Assembly (NCBI RefSeq): GCF_009769755.1
Contig: NZ_SDWJ01000001.1
Span: 372,001 to 436,000 of the forward strand
Length of the DNA stretch: 64,000 bases
Source of the DNA: Sphingorhabdus profundilacus
GTDB taxonomy: Bacteria > Pseudomonadota > Alphaproteobacteria > Sphingomonadales > Sphingomonadaceae
Reading direction: 5' to 3'
The notes below the pieces were generated by a model. It searched no databases, was not told the DNA's origin, and saw nothing but the letters and a program-made list of their open reading frames with translations. Below, one piece after another: positions 51,252 to 60,666 of this stretch (the stretch's first letter is position 1; every line of letters begins with the position of its first letter). Made by a program: the position numbers and the translations under genes.

Positions 51252-52061
51252 CTACCCCTTTTTCGGGGGCAGCGGGAAGAAGCCGGATGTGCGGGCCACA
51301 TATTCCGCATAGCCCGGCCGTGTTTTCTTCATGCCATATTCCAGCAACGGCTTGCCAGACCATTTGGTGAGGGTGAAGGTCAGGAATAAGGGGCCGATGA
51401 TGCTGATCCAACCGGGCAGTCCGGTTTCGGCGGCAATAAGCCATATGCCCCACCAGGTGCAGGCATCGCCGAAATAATTGGGGTGGCGGGTATAGCGCCA
51501 CAGGCCCGTGTCGAGCACCTTGCCCTTGTTCGCAGGGTCCTTGCGAAAGGCGTTGAGCTGCGCGTCGCCGATGGTTTCAAAGGCGATGCCGATCAGCGCG
51601 ATAGCCGCGCCAACGGCGCCCAGCGGGCCGATAACGGTGCGGCCACCTTCGCTCGCCCAGATGCCGAGCTGCGCCGGAAGGCAGGTAATGAACAGCAGCG
51701 GCGCTTGTGTCAGAAACACCGCGATCAGCGACGTCTTCGCCCAGCTCCAGCCCTTTTTCTCCATCCGGCTGGCCATGATCTTGGTGTAGCGCGGGTCTTC
51801 GCCATGCGCGCGCCAGCGCAACCACAGATGGATCGTCAGCCGCATCCCCCATAGCGTCGTCAGCCCCAGAATAAGGTGCGAGCGCGCGCCGGGATTGGCC
51901 GACTGCGCCCATGTTGCCCACGCCAGCACGACCATGCCAAATGCCCAGAAAGCGTCGATAAAGGACACGTCGCGGATCCGCACCGAATAGGCCCAGAGCA
52001 GCAGGATCGCGGCCAGCAACGCCGCTGCGTTCAGGATAAGTATCGATATAATTTCCATCAC
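51252..52061 (-). CDS. DUF1295 membrane protein (steroid 5-alpha-reductase-like)
   Basis: A 269-residue integral membrane protein with about six helices. The C-terminal half has the DUF1295/steroid-5-alpha-reductase signature: FRKDPANKGKVLDTGLWRYT, then RHPNYFGDACTWWGIWLI. This family is related to isoprenylcysteine methyltransferases and steroid reductases, so a lipid, sterol or fatty-acid modifying activity is likely, using NADPH or SAM-type cofactors. It converges with the P450 gene, whose stop is three bases away, and overlaps the acyltransferase gene by four bases (52058), which argues for an operon with it. Confidence 0.85.
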   Translation of the reverse strand: MMEIISILILNAAALLAAILLLWAYSVRIRDVSFIDAFWAFGMVVLAWATWAQSANPGARSHLILGLTTLWGMRLTIHLWLRWRAHGEDPRYTKIMASRMEKKGWSWAKTSLIAVFLTQAPLLFITCLPAQLGIWASEGGRTVIGPLGAVGAAIALIGIAFETIGDAQLNAFRKDPANKGKVLDTGLWRYTRHPNYFGDACTWWGIWLIAAETGLPGWISIIGPLFLTFTLTKWSGKPLLEYGMKKTRPGYAEYVARTSGFFPLPPKKG

Positions 52062-52666
52062 TCTTCCTCTTTTGCGAATATCGCCGTCATTCCCTTCGCG
52101 GGGTGCCGGGGCGTAACTGTTGCATAAATTTCGGCGACCTTTGCCATATCCGCTCTATAATCACCCGTGGGCCAGATCGCCGGGCCAAGACCGCCGGACT
52201 TTGACGAATAGTCCATCATGCCGACGACCAACGGCACGCCTGCACCCATTGCAATATGGTAAAAGCCCGTTTTCCATGCTTTGACATTACCCCTTGTGCC
52301 TTCGGGGGCGATGGTCAGCATGAATTCCTCCCGCCGTTCAAATTCATCCACCATTTGCTGGACATAATTTTTGCTCGACGACCGGTCGACCGGCACGCCG
52401 CCCATGTCGAGCATGAAGTTTTTCCACGGCCATCGGAACAGCGATTTTTTGCCCATGAAGTGGGGCATGATGCCAAGTTCTTCGGTCAGGCCAAGAAAAT
52501 AGACAAAATCCCAGTTGGACGTATGCGGTGCAGCGATCAGGACAAATTTGCGGGGTTCGGGCACTACGCCATGTGCGCGCCACCCCTGTTGCCGGTAGAT
52601 TCCGACCAGTGCCCGCCGGAAAAGTCGAGAAAACCAGCTTGGCTTGCGTACCTCAAATGCCATCAT
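52058..52666 (-). CDS. Lysophospholipid/PlsC-like acyltransferase
   Basis: A 202-residue acyltransferase of the PlsC (1-acylglycerol-3-phosphate acyltransferase-like) family, with the H-x4-D active site in APHTSNWDFVYFLG, a MGGVPVDRSSSKNY block and the EGTR block (IAPEGTRGN). One weak hydrophobic patch near the N-terminus suits membrane association. Relatives of this short type acylate lysophospholipids or other hydroxyl acceptors such as ornithine lipid precursors. The stop overlaps the DUF1295 gene, an operon partner. It is divergent from the KAS III gene. Confidence 0.85.
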   Translation of the reverse strand: MMAFEVRKPSWFSRLFRRALVGIYRQQGWRAHGVVPEPRKFVLIAAPHTSNWDFVYFLGLTEELGIMPHFMGKKSLFRWPWKNFMLDMGGVPVDRSSSKNYVQQMVDEFERREEFMLTIAPEGTRGNVKAWKTGFYHIAMGAGVPLVVGMMDYSSKSGGLGPAIWPTGDYRADMAKVAEIYATVTPRHPAKGMTAIFAKEEE

Positions 52667-52780
52667 GATCCTCCCCGCAACCTGTTTAACAATCTTGCCG
52701 CCACGTGCAAACGGCTTGTTTCAAAGATACGCAGGCGCTAGGCATCCGGACGCATTCAATCGATCAACGCGGGAAAATTA

Positions 52781-53920
52781 ATGTCGCAAAGCGCACAAAC
52801 TGCAATACCGGTCATATCCTCAACCGGCCTTTACACACCGGCGGACACGATCAGCAATGAAGAGCTGGTTGAAAGTTTTAATGCCTATGCGGACCGCTAT
52901 AATGCCGCCAACCCTGACGCTGAACCACTGACCCACAGCTCGGTCGAATTTGTCGAAAAGGCGAGCGGCATCAAATCACGGCACGTCATCGACAAAAGCG
53001 CCATTCTCGACCCCGACATCATGGAGCCGCGGTACCGCGAACGGCCCAATGACGAAATTTCGCTCATGGCGGAAATCGGTGTGGCCGCATGTCGCGATGC
53101 TCTGGCCAAAGCCGGTCGGGATATCGCCGATGTCGACGCGGTCCTGTGCGCCGCATCCAATATGCAGCGCGGCTATCCGGCGATGGCGGTTGAAATCCAG
53201 CATGAACTGGGGATGCAACGCGGTTTCGGGTTTGACATGAATGTCGCCTGCTCGTCCGCTACCTTTGGCATCCAGACAGCGGCGGATTATATCCGCAGCG
53301 GGAATGCAAAGTCGGTATTGGTGGTCAATCCGGAAATCACCTCCGGCCATTTGAACTGGCGCGACCGGGATAGCCATTTTATCTTTGGCGATGTCGCCAC
53401 CGCCATTTTGGTCGAGGCCAAGGATATTGCGCCAGCCGGCCATTGGGAAATCCTTGGCACGCGGCTGAAAACCCAGTTTTCCAATAATATCCGCAACAAT
53501 TTCGGCTTCCTGAACCGCGCCCATGGCGATGGCCCTGTGGACCAGAGCGGGCCACGCAATGACAAGCTGTTCGTGCAGGAAGGGCGCAAGGTTTTCAAAG
53601 AGGTCGTGCCGATGGTCGGTCAGATGATCATGGAACATGCCGACAGTCTTGGCCTGTCCGGATCGGATTTGCGCCGCTTGTGGTTGCATCAGGCCAATGC
53701 CGGTATGAACCGGCTGATCGCGCACAAGGTGCTGGGGCATGAGGCGAGCGAGGATGAAAGTCCCACGGTGCTCGACACCTTTGCCAATACATCGAGCGCG
53801 GGGTCAATTATCGCCTTTCACAAGCATAATGAGGATTTGATGCCCGGTGACATCGGCCTGATCTGTTCATTTGGCGCTGGCTATTCAGCAGGATGTGTCT
53901 TTGTGCGGAAGGTGGCGTAA
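52781..53920 (+). CDS. Beta-ketoacyl-ACP synthase III family protein
   Basis: A 379-residue KAS III-like thiolase-fold enzyme. The triad is Cys157 (NVACSSATFGI), His303 (LWLHQANAGMN) and Asn336 (TFANTSSAGS). It is ~60 residues longer than E. coli FabH, with an inserted region after the start, as in the FabH-like enzymes that condense longer acyl-CoAs from beta-oxidation with malonyl-ACP. It lies with PlsC-like, DUF1295 and P450 genes, a lipid-flavoured cluster. A different role (secondary-metabolite starter) is possible. Confidence 0.88.
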   Translation: MSQSAQTAIPVISSTGLYTPADTISNEELVESFNAYADRYNAANPDAEPLTHSSVEFVEKASGIKSRHVIDKSAILDPDIMEPRYRERPNDEISLMAEIGVAACRDALAKAGRDIADVDAVLCAASNMQRGYPAMAVEIQHELGMQRGFGFDMNVACSSATFGIQTAADYIRSGNAKSVLVVNPEITSGHLNWRDRDSHFIFGDVATAILVEAKDIAPAGHWEILGTRLKTQFSNNIRNNFGFLNRAHGDGPVDQSGPRNDKLFVQEGRKVFKEVVPMVGQMIMEHADSLGLSGSDLRRLWLHQANAGMNRLIAHKVLGHEASEDESPTVLDTFANTSSAGSIIAFHKHNEDLMPGDIGLICSFGAGYSAGCVFVRKVA

Positions 53921-53922
53921 CT

Positions 53923-53942
53923 GGGTCCTGACCCTAAAATAG
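53923..53942 (+). repeat. Short dispersed motif, copy D (GGGTCCTGACCCTAAAATAG)
   Basis: Fourth copy of the TCCTGACCCT motif, three bases after the KAS III stop. It has the perfect inverted repeat GGGTC-CT-GACCC. Confidence 0.5.
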
Positions 53943-53968
53943 GCCAAGTCCGTCAGTATTTCCCGTGC

Positions 53969-54289
53969 TTATGCTTTTCTTAGCATCGGATAGGTTCTTA
54001 TCACATGTTCGAATACGGCTTGGTATAAGGGGCGCTTGAATTCACATCCGTAAAAATCCTCTGAGTGCCAGGCGATCCTAGCTTCCAGCGGTTCCAACCC
54101 CTGCATGGTCAGAAAAACCGTGCGATCCTGTGGGATCAGGAACATGCAGTGCATTTTGAAACCCGATTGTGACAGGTCGATCACCGCAACTTTCTGTTTG
54201 CCACCTCCGCGTTCCCGGATTTCTCCGGGAATGGTGACTTCACCGCGCGGATATTGGCGCGAGTTGAAAAGATGCCGATGCTCGGCCAA
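53969..54289 (-). CDS. PilZ-domain protein
   Basis: A 106-residue single-domain PilZ protein, a likely cyclic-di-GMP receptor. The two-part binding motif is present: RQYPRGE (RxxxR type) at residues ~11-17 and VIDLSQSGFKMH (D/NxSxxG) about 25 residues later. No other domain is attached, so it would act through partner proteins. It lies between KAS III and the PspC gene, with no operon partner. Sphingomonads use such proteins in motility and attachment control; the target is unknown. Confidence 0.85.
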   Translation of the reverse strand: MAEHRHLFNSRQYPRGEVTIPGEIRERGGGKQKVAVIDLSQSGFKMHCMFLIPQDRTVFLTMQGLEPLEARIAWHSEDFYGCEFKRPLYQAVFEHVIRTYPMLRKA

Positions 54290-54366
54290 TTGGCGACTCC
54301 TGAAGGACCTTGTTATATTTTCTTTTTATACGGCAACAGGCAAGGAAATTTATTAAGACAGTGACC

Positions 54367-54543
54367 TTAGTCCAAAATCATTGCCAATAATATGTAAATC
54401 AGGATCGGTGAACCAAAGCCAATCAAGGTGGCGACGGCAAAGATCAGGCGAACAATCATCGGATCAATTCCGGACCAGTTGGCCAACCCGGCACATACGC
54501 CGAGGATTTTCTTGTTGGGCTTATCAAGTGCCAAACGTGCCAT
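54367..54543 (-). CDS. PspC-domain membrane protein
   Basis: A 58-residue membrane protein consisting of little more than a PspC domain: NKKILGVCAGLANWSGID then MIVRLIFAVATLIGFGSPIL. The start at 54543 (MARLALDK) follows GGGAG at good spacing, while a TTG further up is less likely. PspC proteins belong to the phage-shock/envelope-stress response, usually with PspA and PspB, which are absent here. A 39-residue hydrophobic peptide gene lies 46 bp upstream on the same strand and probably shares the transcript. Confidence 0.82.
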   Translation of the reverse strand: MARLALDKPNKKILGVCAGLANWSGIDPMIVRLIFAVATLIGFGSPILIYILLAMILD

Positions 54544-54589
54544 TTTCAAAACTCCCTAAACTTCAAGATGGTCTATGTGGTGATGGGGT

Positions 54590-54709
54590 TCAGGCAACAA
54601 TGCCGGAAACAGGAACAATTGCAGGGGCAACGCTCATGCCGATGGTGATGAAGGCGCAAAATACAGCTGCAAAAACCGAAGCGATCTGGGTGCGTGAAGA
54701 TTGTGTCAT
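54590..54709 (-). CDS. 39-residue membrane peptide upstream of pspC
   Basis: A short gene, GAAAGGAAAATTAAC then ATG, encoding MTQSSRTQIASVFAAVFCAF and then ITIGMSVAPAIVPVSGIVA. It has a short basic N-terminal part and a ~25-residue hydrophobic helix, and a clear ribosome site. It precedes pspC by 46 bp in the same direction, so it may be part of the envelope-stress unit. I do not recognise a family. It is below most gene-finder length cut-offs. Confidence 0.6.
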   Translation of the reverse strand: MTQSSRTQIASVFAAVFCAFITIGMSVAPAIVPVSGIVA

Positions 54710-54936
54710 GTTAATTTTCCTTTCAAAATGCCGGACCATTCCGGCGATGCAGACCATATTGCACGGGGTGTGCCAGTTTTTGAATATATAATAATATCAA
54801 TATTATAGATGGATTATGAACCAATCGTCATCGTTGTAACATTTCATATATTGGCAAAATATGCTAATATTTAGGATAGGATATTGATGAAAAATCCATT
54901 GGACCATTGGCGATCATGATATAGCAGAAGCCACCA

Positions 54937-55995
54937 ATGACCCTGTCGCTGCTTACCTTGACCAATTTTCGCAACCATGCCCGATTGACGGTGCAGCCTC
55001 AGGCGCAGTTCATCGCTCTGCATGGCCCAAATGGTGCGGGGAAGACCAATATATTGGAAGCTGTCTCGCTGCTTGTTCCCGGTCGCGGATTGCGCCGCGC
55101 GGCATTATCTGAAATGGCAAATAGCACCCATGCGGATGGCTTTACCATTTCTGCCGAACTTGACGGCATAATTATCGGCACAGGAATAGAGGCCGCAGCG
55201 CCCGAACGGCGCAAGGTTCGCATCAACGGTGCGAATGCGTCCATCAACGCGCTTGCCGAATGGCTTTCCGCAATCTGGCTCACGCCTTCTATGGATCGCC
55301 TTTTCGTCGATGGTGCGGGTTCCCGACGCCGGTTTCTTGATCGGTTGGTGCTGGCGCTGGAACCCGGTCACGCTCGCCATGCGAGCCGCTATGAAAAGGC
55401 GGTACAGCAACGCAACCGGATATTGGCAACGAACAGCGCGCCCGACGCGATTTGGCTGGACGCGACTGAGGCGCAAATGGCGGAAAGTGGAGCTTTCATT
55501 ATAGACGCCCGCGCCCGGATGTTGGCGGCGCTGGATTCGCGATTGGCTGTTCTTCCCAAACAGCCATTTCCCGTTCCAGCCATCAGGTTGGCAATGGTAG
55601 GGCCGACAAAGGCCCCTGATTTGAAGGAAATCTGGCGGGCATCGCGGCGCAAGGATGCAGGAGCAGGGCGGACATTGGTTGGCCCGCATCGCGCTGATCT
55701 GGAAGTATATAACTTAGCAAATGGGCAATCGGCTGACCGGTGTTCGACCGGCGAACAAAAGGCATTGCTGTTATCACTGATATTGGCCCATGCCGCTTTG
55801 GTCACCGACCAACGCGGCGCGCCACCCATTTTGCTGCTGGACGAAGTCGCTGCCCATCTCGACCCGCTACGAAGGGCGGCATTATTCGAACGATTGACAG
55901 CAACCGGCGCGCAAGTGTGGATGACTGGCACCGAAGCCGTTTTGTTCGATGCCATTGGCCCGGCTGCCCATTTATTCGCGGTGCCGCCATTGTAA
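54937..55995 (+). CDS. recF: DNA repair protein RecF
   Basis: A 352-residue SMC-like ATPase that loads RecA at gaps with RecO and RecR. The Walker A motif GPNGAGKTN follows the conserved start LTLTNFRNHARL, the middle holds a helical arm, and the C-terminal part has GPHRADLEVY, STGEQKALLLSLI and the Walker B LLDEVAAHLD. The length is standard. The gene stands alone; dnaN and dnaA are not adjacent. The preceding ~150 bp (54785-54936) is unusually AT-rich, with an ATAATAT-CA-ATATTAT inverted repeat near 54790-54805. Confidence 0.95.
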   Translation: MTLSLLTLTNFRNHARLTVQPQAQFIALHGPNGAGKTNILEAVSLLVPGRGLRRAALSEMANSTHADGFTISAELDGIIIGTGIEAAAPERRKVRINGANASINALAEWLSAIWLTPSMDRLFVDGAGSRRRFLDRLVLALEPGHARHASRYEKAVQQRNRILATNSAPDAIWLDATEAQMAESGAFIIDARARMLAALDSRLAVLPKQPFPVPAIRLAMVGPTKAPDLKEIWRASRRKDAGAGRTLVGPHRADLEVYNLANGQSADRCSTGEQKALLLSLILAHAALVTDQRGAPPILLLDEVAAHLDPLRRAALFERLTATGAQVWMTGTEAVLFDAIGPAAHLFAVPPL

Positions 55996-56130
55996 AACTG
56001 TGCTGATGTAAAGCCGGATCGATAAGATTAGCCGAAGGTGGTGTACCGAACGCAGTCACTGGTGGTCAACCAAATGCAGGACGACAGGAAATAGAAGGCG
56101 GCAAGCGCGCCATCGCTGCTTTCGGCGCTC

Positions 56131-57498
56131 TTACTTTGCAACCACTCCAAACAAGTCATGCTCATCGGCATCCTCGATCGCGACCGAAACGATATCGCCT
56201 TCCTTAACCGTCGCTGCGACATCGCGCAGATAGACATGGCCGTCGATTTCGGGCGCGTCTGCCTGACTGCGGCCGGTTGCGCCGATGCTGCCGTCTTCGT
56301 CGGGCTCGCCAATTTCGTCGATGATGACCGGCAAATCCCGTCCCACTTTTGCGGCCAGTTTCGCCGCGCTGATGGCGGCGGTTTTGGCCATGATTCGCTG
56401 GAAACGCTCTTCCTTCACCTCTTCAGGCACCGGATTGGGCAGCGCATTGGCCTGCGCGCCTTCGACCGGTTCAAAACGGAACGCACCGACGCGGTCCAAC
56501 TGCGCTTCGTCCAGCCATTCGAGCAAATATTCAAAATCCGCCTCGGTTTCGCCGGGGAAGCCGATGACGAAGCTGGATCGGATGGCGATGTCGGGTGCGA
56601 TGCTGCGCCAGTTACGGATGCGTTCGAGCACCTTGGCTTCGTTTGCGGGCCGCTTCATCGCCTTCAGCACATTGGGCGCGGCATGCTGGAACGGAATGTC
56701 GAGATAAGGTGTCAGCAAACCTTCCGCCATCAACGGGATTACATCATCGACATGCGGATAGGGATAAACATAATGCAGCCGCACCCACGGGGCGACTCCT
56801 TCGCTTGTCCGCAACCCGCCCAGCTCCCGGGCCAGATCGGTCATGTGCGCGCGCACATCGCGGCCTTTCCATTCGCGGCTTTCGTGGCGCGTATCGACGC
56901 CATAGGCTGATGTATCCTGGCTTATGACCAGCAATTCCTTGGTCCCGGCGGACACCAGCTTTTCCGCCTCCCGCAGTACGGCATCAATCCGGCGGCTGGC
57001 GAGTTTGCCGCGCAGCGACGGGATGATGCAAAAGGCGCAACTGTGGTTGCACCCTTCGGAAATCTTCAAATAGCTATAATGGCGGGGTGTCAGTTTCAGG
57101 CCACCTTCAGGCACCAGATCGACAAAGGCCCCGCGCGCAGGAGGCGCGGCAGCGTGAACGGCCGACACCACATCTTCATATTGATGCGCGCCGGTTATGG
57201 CCAAAACACCGGGAAAACGGGCGCGAATGACGTCGGCTTCATTGCCCATGCATCCGGTGACGATCACACGGCCATTTTCGGCAATCGCCTCACCAATGGC
57301 TTCCAGACTTTCCTCCTTGGCAGAATCGAGAAAGCCGCAAGTGTTCACCAGCACAACATCTGCACCCGCATAATCGGGCGACAGACCATAGCCGTCGGCA
57401 CGCAGCTTCGTCAGGATGCGTTCGCTGTCGACCAGTGCCTTGGGACAGCCGAGGGAGACCATGCCCACCTTGGGCGCTGCTTTGATTTGAGTTGCCAT
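56131..57498 (-). CDS. rimO: Ribosomal protein S12 methylthiotransferase
   Basis: A ~455-residue radical-SAM methylthiotransferase that modifies Asp88 of ribosomal protein S12. The N-terminal UPF0004 part has [34 protein letters not shown] and GCMGNE, giving three cysteines for one cluster. The radical-SAM CxxxCxxC is in [21 protein letters not shown]-terminal TRAM domain ends the protein. The start at 57498 ([10 protein letters not shown]) is used; an ATG at 57513 is possible. It is divergent from the DUF1761 gene. Confidence 0.95.
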   Translation of the reverse strand: MATQIKAAPKVGMVSLGCPKALVDSERILTKLRADGYGLSPDYAGADVVLVNTCGFLDSAKEESLEAIGEAIAENGRVIVTGCMGNEADVIRARFPGVLAITGAHQYEDVVSAVHAAAPPARGAFVDLVPEGGLKLTPRHYSYLKISEGCNHSCAFCIIPSLRGKLASRRIDAVLREAEKLVSAGTKELLVISQDTSAYGVDTRHESREWKGRDVRAHMTDLARELGGLRTSEGVAPWVRLHYVYPYPHVDDVIPLMAEGLLTPYLDIPFQHAAPNVLKAMKRPANEAKVLERIRNWRSIAPDIAIRSSFVIGFPGETEADFEYLLEWLDEAQLDRVGAFRFEPVEGAQANALPNPVPEEVKEERFQRIMAKTAAISAAKLAAKVGRDLPVIIDEIGEPDEDGSIGATGRSQADAPEIDGHVYLRDVAATVKEGDIVSVAIEDADEHDLFGVVAK

Positions 57499-57591
57499 GA
57501 TGGCGGCGCGCATAGCGGGTTTATGCACGCTTGTCACGGCGCACAAACAGGCGCATGTTCGCGCGCTGTTGATTTTGAGGGAGGATCAATC

Positions 57592-57993
57592 ATGGCGAAT
57601 GCAAATTTACTGGCGATTCTGGTCGCCGCCGCAGCCGGATTTCTGGTTGGCGGGCTTTGGTACGGGCCCTTGTTTGGCAAAATCTGGATGGCCGAAAATG
57701 GCTTTACCGAAGAAGAGCTGAAAAAGGCCAATATGCTGAAGATTTACGGGCTGACCTTTGCCTTTTCAGTGCTGTCGGCGGTGTTTTTGGGGCATTTGCT
57801 GGCGTTTTTCGACACCAATATGCGGGCAACGCTGATGATTTCGGCCGGAATAGCGCTCGGCTATATCGTCCCGGCCATCGGCACCAACTATCTGTTCGCG
57901 CGCAAATCAGGCAAGCTGTTCGCGATTGATGCGGGCTATTGGGTGGTGTTCTACGCGGCGATGGGGCTGGTATTTGTTCTTTTGGGGACGTGA
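57592..57993 (+). CDS. DUF1761 membrane protein
   Basis: A 133-residue membrane protein with four helices. The start MANANLLAILVAAAAGFLVG, followed by GGLWYGPLFGKIWMAENGFT, is the family landmark of DUF1761. GGGAGGATC precedes the ATG at 57592; the frame extends upstream, antisense to rimO, but that is a shadow. Function unknown; homologues are frequent in sphingomonads. serS follows 79 bp downstream in the same direction. Confidence 0.8.
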   Translation: MANANLLAILVAAAAGFLVGGLWYGPLFGKIWMAENGFTEEELKKANMLKIYGLTFAFSVLSAVFLGHLLAFFDTNMRATLMISAGIALGYIVPAIGTNYLFARKSGKLFAIDAGYWVVFYAAMGLVFVLLGT

Positions 57994-58072
57994 TGCAAGC
58001 TTCGCCATAGAGGCCGCACCCCACACCCTTTTTCGTTGCGAAACCTCCGGCGCGTCGGCATAGCCTGCCGCC

Positions 58073-59353
58073 ATGCACGACTTGAAATATATACGCGAAA
58101 ATCCCGAGGCTTTTGACGCGGCGCTGAAACGGCGCGGGGCGGCTGCTGTGTCGGCGTCCTTGCTGGCGCTTGATGAAAAACGGCGGGCGGTACAGACCGA
58201 AATGCAGGCCGGGCAGGCCCGCCGGAATGAAGCATCAAAAGCCATTGGTGCGGCCATGGGTAAGGGCGATACCGCCACGGCTGAGGCGCTGAAGGCCGAA
58301 GTCGCTTCGCTGAAAGACAGCATGCCCCAGATGGAAGAGCAGGAACGCGCCCTGGCGTCCGAACTGGACGGGCTGCTCGCCGCTCTGCCAAATTTGCCGG
58401 CTGACGATACGCCGGACGGTGCCGACGAAAACGACAATATTGAAGTTTCGCGTTGGGGCGCTGTGCCCAAATTCGACTTTGAGCCCAAGGATCACGCCGA
58501 TCTTGGCCCACCCCTTGGCCTTGATTTTGAGACCGGCGTCGCAATTTCAGGCACCAGATTTACGTTCATGCGGGGGCAGATGGCGCGATTGAACCGGGCA
58601 ATCGGACAATTCATGCTCGATCACCACACGCAGGTGAACGGTTATAGCGAATGCAATACACCGGTTCTCGTCAATGATGCTGCCATGTACGGCACGGACA
58701 AGCTGCCCAAATTTGCCGATGATTCGTTCCGCACAACGGACGGACGCTGGCTGATTCCGACAGCCGAAGTCTCGCTGACCAGCAGCGTGGCAGGCGGGAT
58801 TTTGGACGAAAACGCACTGCCCATCCGCTTGACGGCGCATACATTATGTTTCCGGTCAGAGGCCGGTGCAGCAGGCAAGGATACCAAGGGCCTCATCCGT
58901 CAGCATCAGTTCGAAAAGGTTGAACTGGTTTCGGTTGTTCGCCCGCAAGACAGTGAGGCAGAGCATGAGCGCATGACCGCCGCTGCAGAATCAATCTTGC
59001 AGGCATTGGCGCTTCCCTACCGCAAAATATTGCTGTGCACCGGTGATATGGGTTTTGGCGCCCGCAAGACCTATGATCTCGAGGTCTGGTTGCCGGGGCA
59101 GGGGCTCTATCGCGAGATTAGCAGTTGTTCCAATTGTGGCGATTTTCAAGCGCGGCGGATGAACACCCGCTATCGTCCTGCCGAAGGCAAGGGCAACTTG
59201 TTCGTCCACACGTTGAATGGCTCGGGGCTTGCGGTTGGTCGCACGCTGGTGGCGGTTCTCGAAAATTATCAACAAGCCGATGGGAGTGTCTTAATTCCTT
59301 CGGCTTTGCTGCCCTATATGGGCGGAATTTCCCGATTGGAGCCGATGGCCTGA
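58073..59353 (+). CDS. serS: Seryl-tRNA synthetase
   Basis: A 426-residue class II synthetase that charges tRNA-Ser. Residues 1-~110 form the antiparallel coiled-coil arm ([20 protein letters not shown]). Motif 2 is around [20 protein letters not shown] and motif 3 ([16 protein letters not shown]) is near the C-terminus. The length is standard. The stop TGA overlaps the surE start (TGATG at 59351-59355), so the genes are translationally linked. serA and serC are elsewhere in the window. Confidence 0.98.
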   Translation: MHDLKYIRENPEAFDAALKRRGAAAVSASLLALDEKRRAVQTEMQAGQARRNEASKAIGAAMGKGDTATAEALKAEVASLKDSMPQMEEQERALASELDGLLAALPNLPADDTPDGADENDNIEVSRWGAVPKFDFEPKDHADLGPPLGLDFETGVAISGTRFTFMRGQMARLNRAIGQFMLDHHTQVNGYSECNTPVLVNDAAMYGTDKLPKFADDSFRTTDGRWLIPTAEVSLTSSVAGGILDENALPIRLTAHTLCFRSEAGAAGKDTKGLIRQHQFEKVELVSVVRPQDSEAEHERMTAAAESILQALALPYRKILLCTGDMGFGARKTYDLEVWLPGQGLYREISSCSNCGDFQARRMNTRYRPAEGKGNLFVHTLNGSGLAVGRTLVAVLENYQQADGSVLIPSALLPYMGGISRLEPMA

Positions 59354-60120
59354 TGCGTATTTTGCTGACAAATGACGACGGCGTGAATGCGCCGGGGCTA
59401 AGGGTGCTCGAACAGATAGCCCGCAGCATCAGTGACGATGTCTGGATTGTCGCCCCGGCCGAGGAAAATTCGGGTGCGGGCCACTCGCTGACGCTGACCC
59501 GTCCGGTTCGCATCCGGCAACATGGGGACAAGCATTATTCGGTTTCGGGAACACCGACGGATTCGGTGATGCTCGGTCTGGGCGTCATCATGAAAGACGC
59601 GAAGCCGGACCTGATCCTGTCTGGCGTCAATCGCGGCGCGAATCTGGGCGATGACATTACCTATTCAGGCACCGTGTCCGCCGCCATGGAAGGCGCGCTT
59701 GCCGGCGTGCGGTCAATTGCAATGAGCCAGGTCTACAGCAAGGAAGGCATGGCCGACAGCGTGCCTTTTTCCGCGGCAGAGATATGGGGTGAACGGGTTC
59801 TTCGGCCATTACTCGATATGCCGGTCACACCGCGCACGCTGATCAACATCAACTTCCCCGCGCTGTTGCCGCAGGATGTCAGAGGCATCAAGGTCGCACG
59901 GCAGGGTTTCCATGATTATAGCCGCGGCTCGATCGTCAAGGGCACCGACCCGCGTGGTTATGATTATTACTGGTTTGGCTTGCACGGCATGGTGCACACA
60001 TCAGGACATGACACCGACCTCGAAGTGGTCGAGGACGGCTATATCGCGGTTACGCCATTGCAACTCGACCTGACGCACCGCGAGTCGCTTGCGGCCTTGC
60101 ATCAGGCTTATGGAAGTTAG
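59353..60120 (+). CDS. surE: 5'-nucleotidase SurE
   Basis: A 255-residue metal-dependent nucleoside-monophosphate phosphatase (survival protein SurE). The start [20 protein letters not shown] carries the NDD metal motif, followed by SGVNRGANLGDDITYSGTVS and NINFP. The longer upstream frame overlaps serS out of frame and is rejected. Coupled to serS by one base. In many bacteria surE sits with pcm and nlpD in stationary-phase survival; here only serS is linked, and pcm is not in the window. Confidence 0.95.
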   Translation: MRILLTNDDGVNAPGLRVLEQIARSISDDVWIVAPAEENSGAGHSLTLTRPVRIRQHGDKHYSVSGTPTDSVMLGLGVIMKDAKPDLILSGVNRGANLGDDITYSGTVSAAMEGALAGVRSIAMSQVYSKEGMADSVPFSAAEIWGERVLRPLLDMPVTPRTLININFPALLPQDVRGIKVARQGFHDYSRGSIVKGTDPRGYDYYWFGLHGMVHTSGHDTDLEVVEDGYIAVTPLQLDLTHRESLAALHQAYGS

Positions 60121-60144
60121 CGGATTCGGGGTATCGCCACGCTG

Positions 60145-60666
60145 TTATAACGACAGTGCTTTTAACGCCGCATAAAAACGCGCATTTCCTTCGCCGCGGA
60201 TCAGGGCATAGCGCACGCCGCGCCGGTCGAGTTCCGCCTTGCACAGGTCGAAAAAGCGCTGGCGCTGATCGGGGCTGGCGTAGACGCGCAGGCCGTCGTC
60301 GACAAAGGGCAGGTCGATATCAAGCAACAGATAGAGATCCGCATAGCTTGAAAAGCTGTCAAACCACGGGTCGCGCTGCCCGAACATCATCTCGGCCCAT
60401 ACGGCGGTAATCAACGGATCGGTGTCGAACAGCACCTGTCCGATGTCCAGCTCTGCTGCCCGTGAGGCGGCGGCGCGGTTCATGACATCCTGCTGCTGCG
60501 CGATATGGACCAGTTCGGCCATGCCGATGTCGGTGCCATGCGCCTCGCAATAGGCGCGGCCATATTCGGGCACGACCTCGCACCCCAGATGTGCCGCCAG
60601 CCGCGTGCCGAGCGTGGACTTTCCGGTGCTTTCAGGTCCGTGGAGACAGATACGCAGCGTCGTCAT
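60145..60666 (-). CDS. NadR-like ribosylnicotinamide kinase (AAA ATPase)
   Basis: A 173-residue P-loop kinase with the Walker A GPESTGKST (residues ~10-18) within the typical NadR C-terminal start (LRICLHGPESTGKSTLGTRL), followed by EYGRAYCEAHG and FDTDPLITAVWAEMMFG, whose FDTD-type block is the substrate-binding part of the nicotinamide riboside kinase domain of NadR. The NadR repressor and adenylyltransferase domains are absent, so it is a stand-alone NRK. Its start overlaps the stop of pnuC by one base, so transporter and kinase form an NAD salvage unit. Confidence 0.82.
   Translation of the reverse strand: MTTLRICLHGPESTGKSTLGTRLAAHLGCEVVPEYGRAYCEAHGTDIGMAELVHIAQQQDVMNRAAASRAAELDIGQVLFDTDPLITAVWAEMMFGQRDPWFDSFSSYADLYLLLDIDLPFVDDGLRVYASPDQRQRFFDLCKAELDRRGVRYALIRGEGNARFYAALKALSL

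Noticed and set aside
54785-54936. Replication origin in the AT-rich gap before recF
   Set aside because: No DnaA boxes (TTATCCACA-like) seen and dnaA/dnaN are not adjacent; AT-richness alone is insufficient.
56028-56159. Possible 43-residue peptide overlapping the 3' end of rimO ([14 protein letters not shown]...)
   Set aside because: It overlaps rimO in another frame, has a weak ribosome site and no recognised family; cannot be supported.
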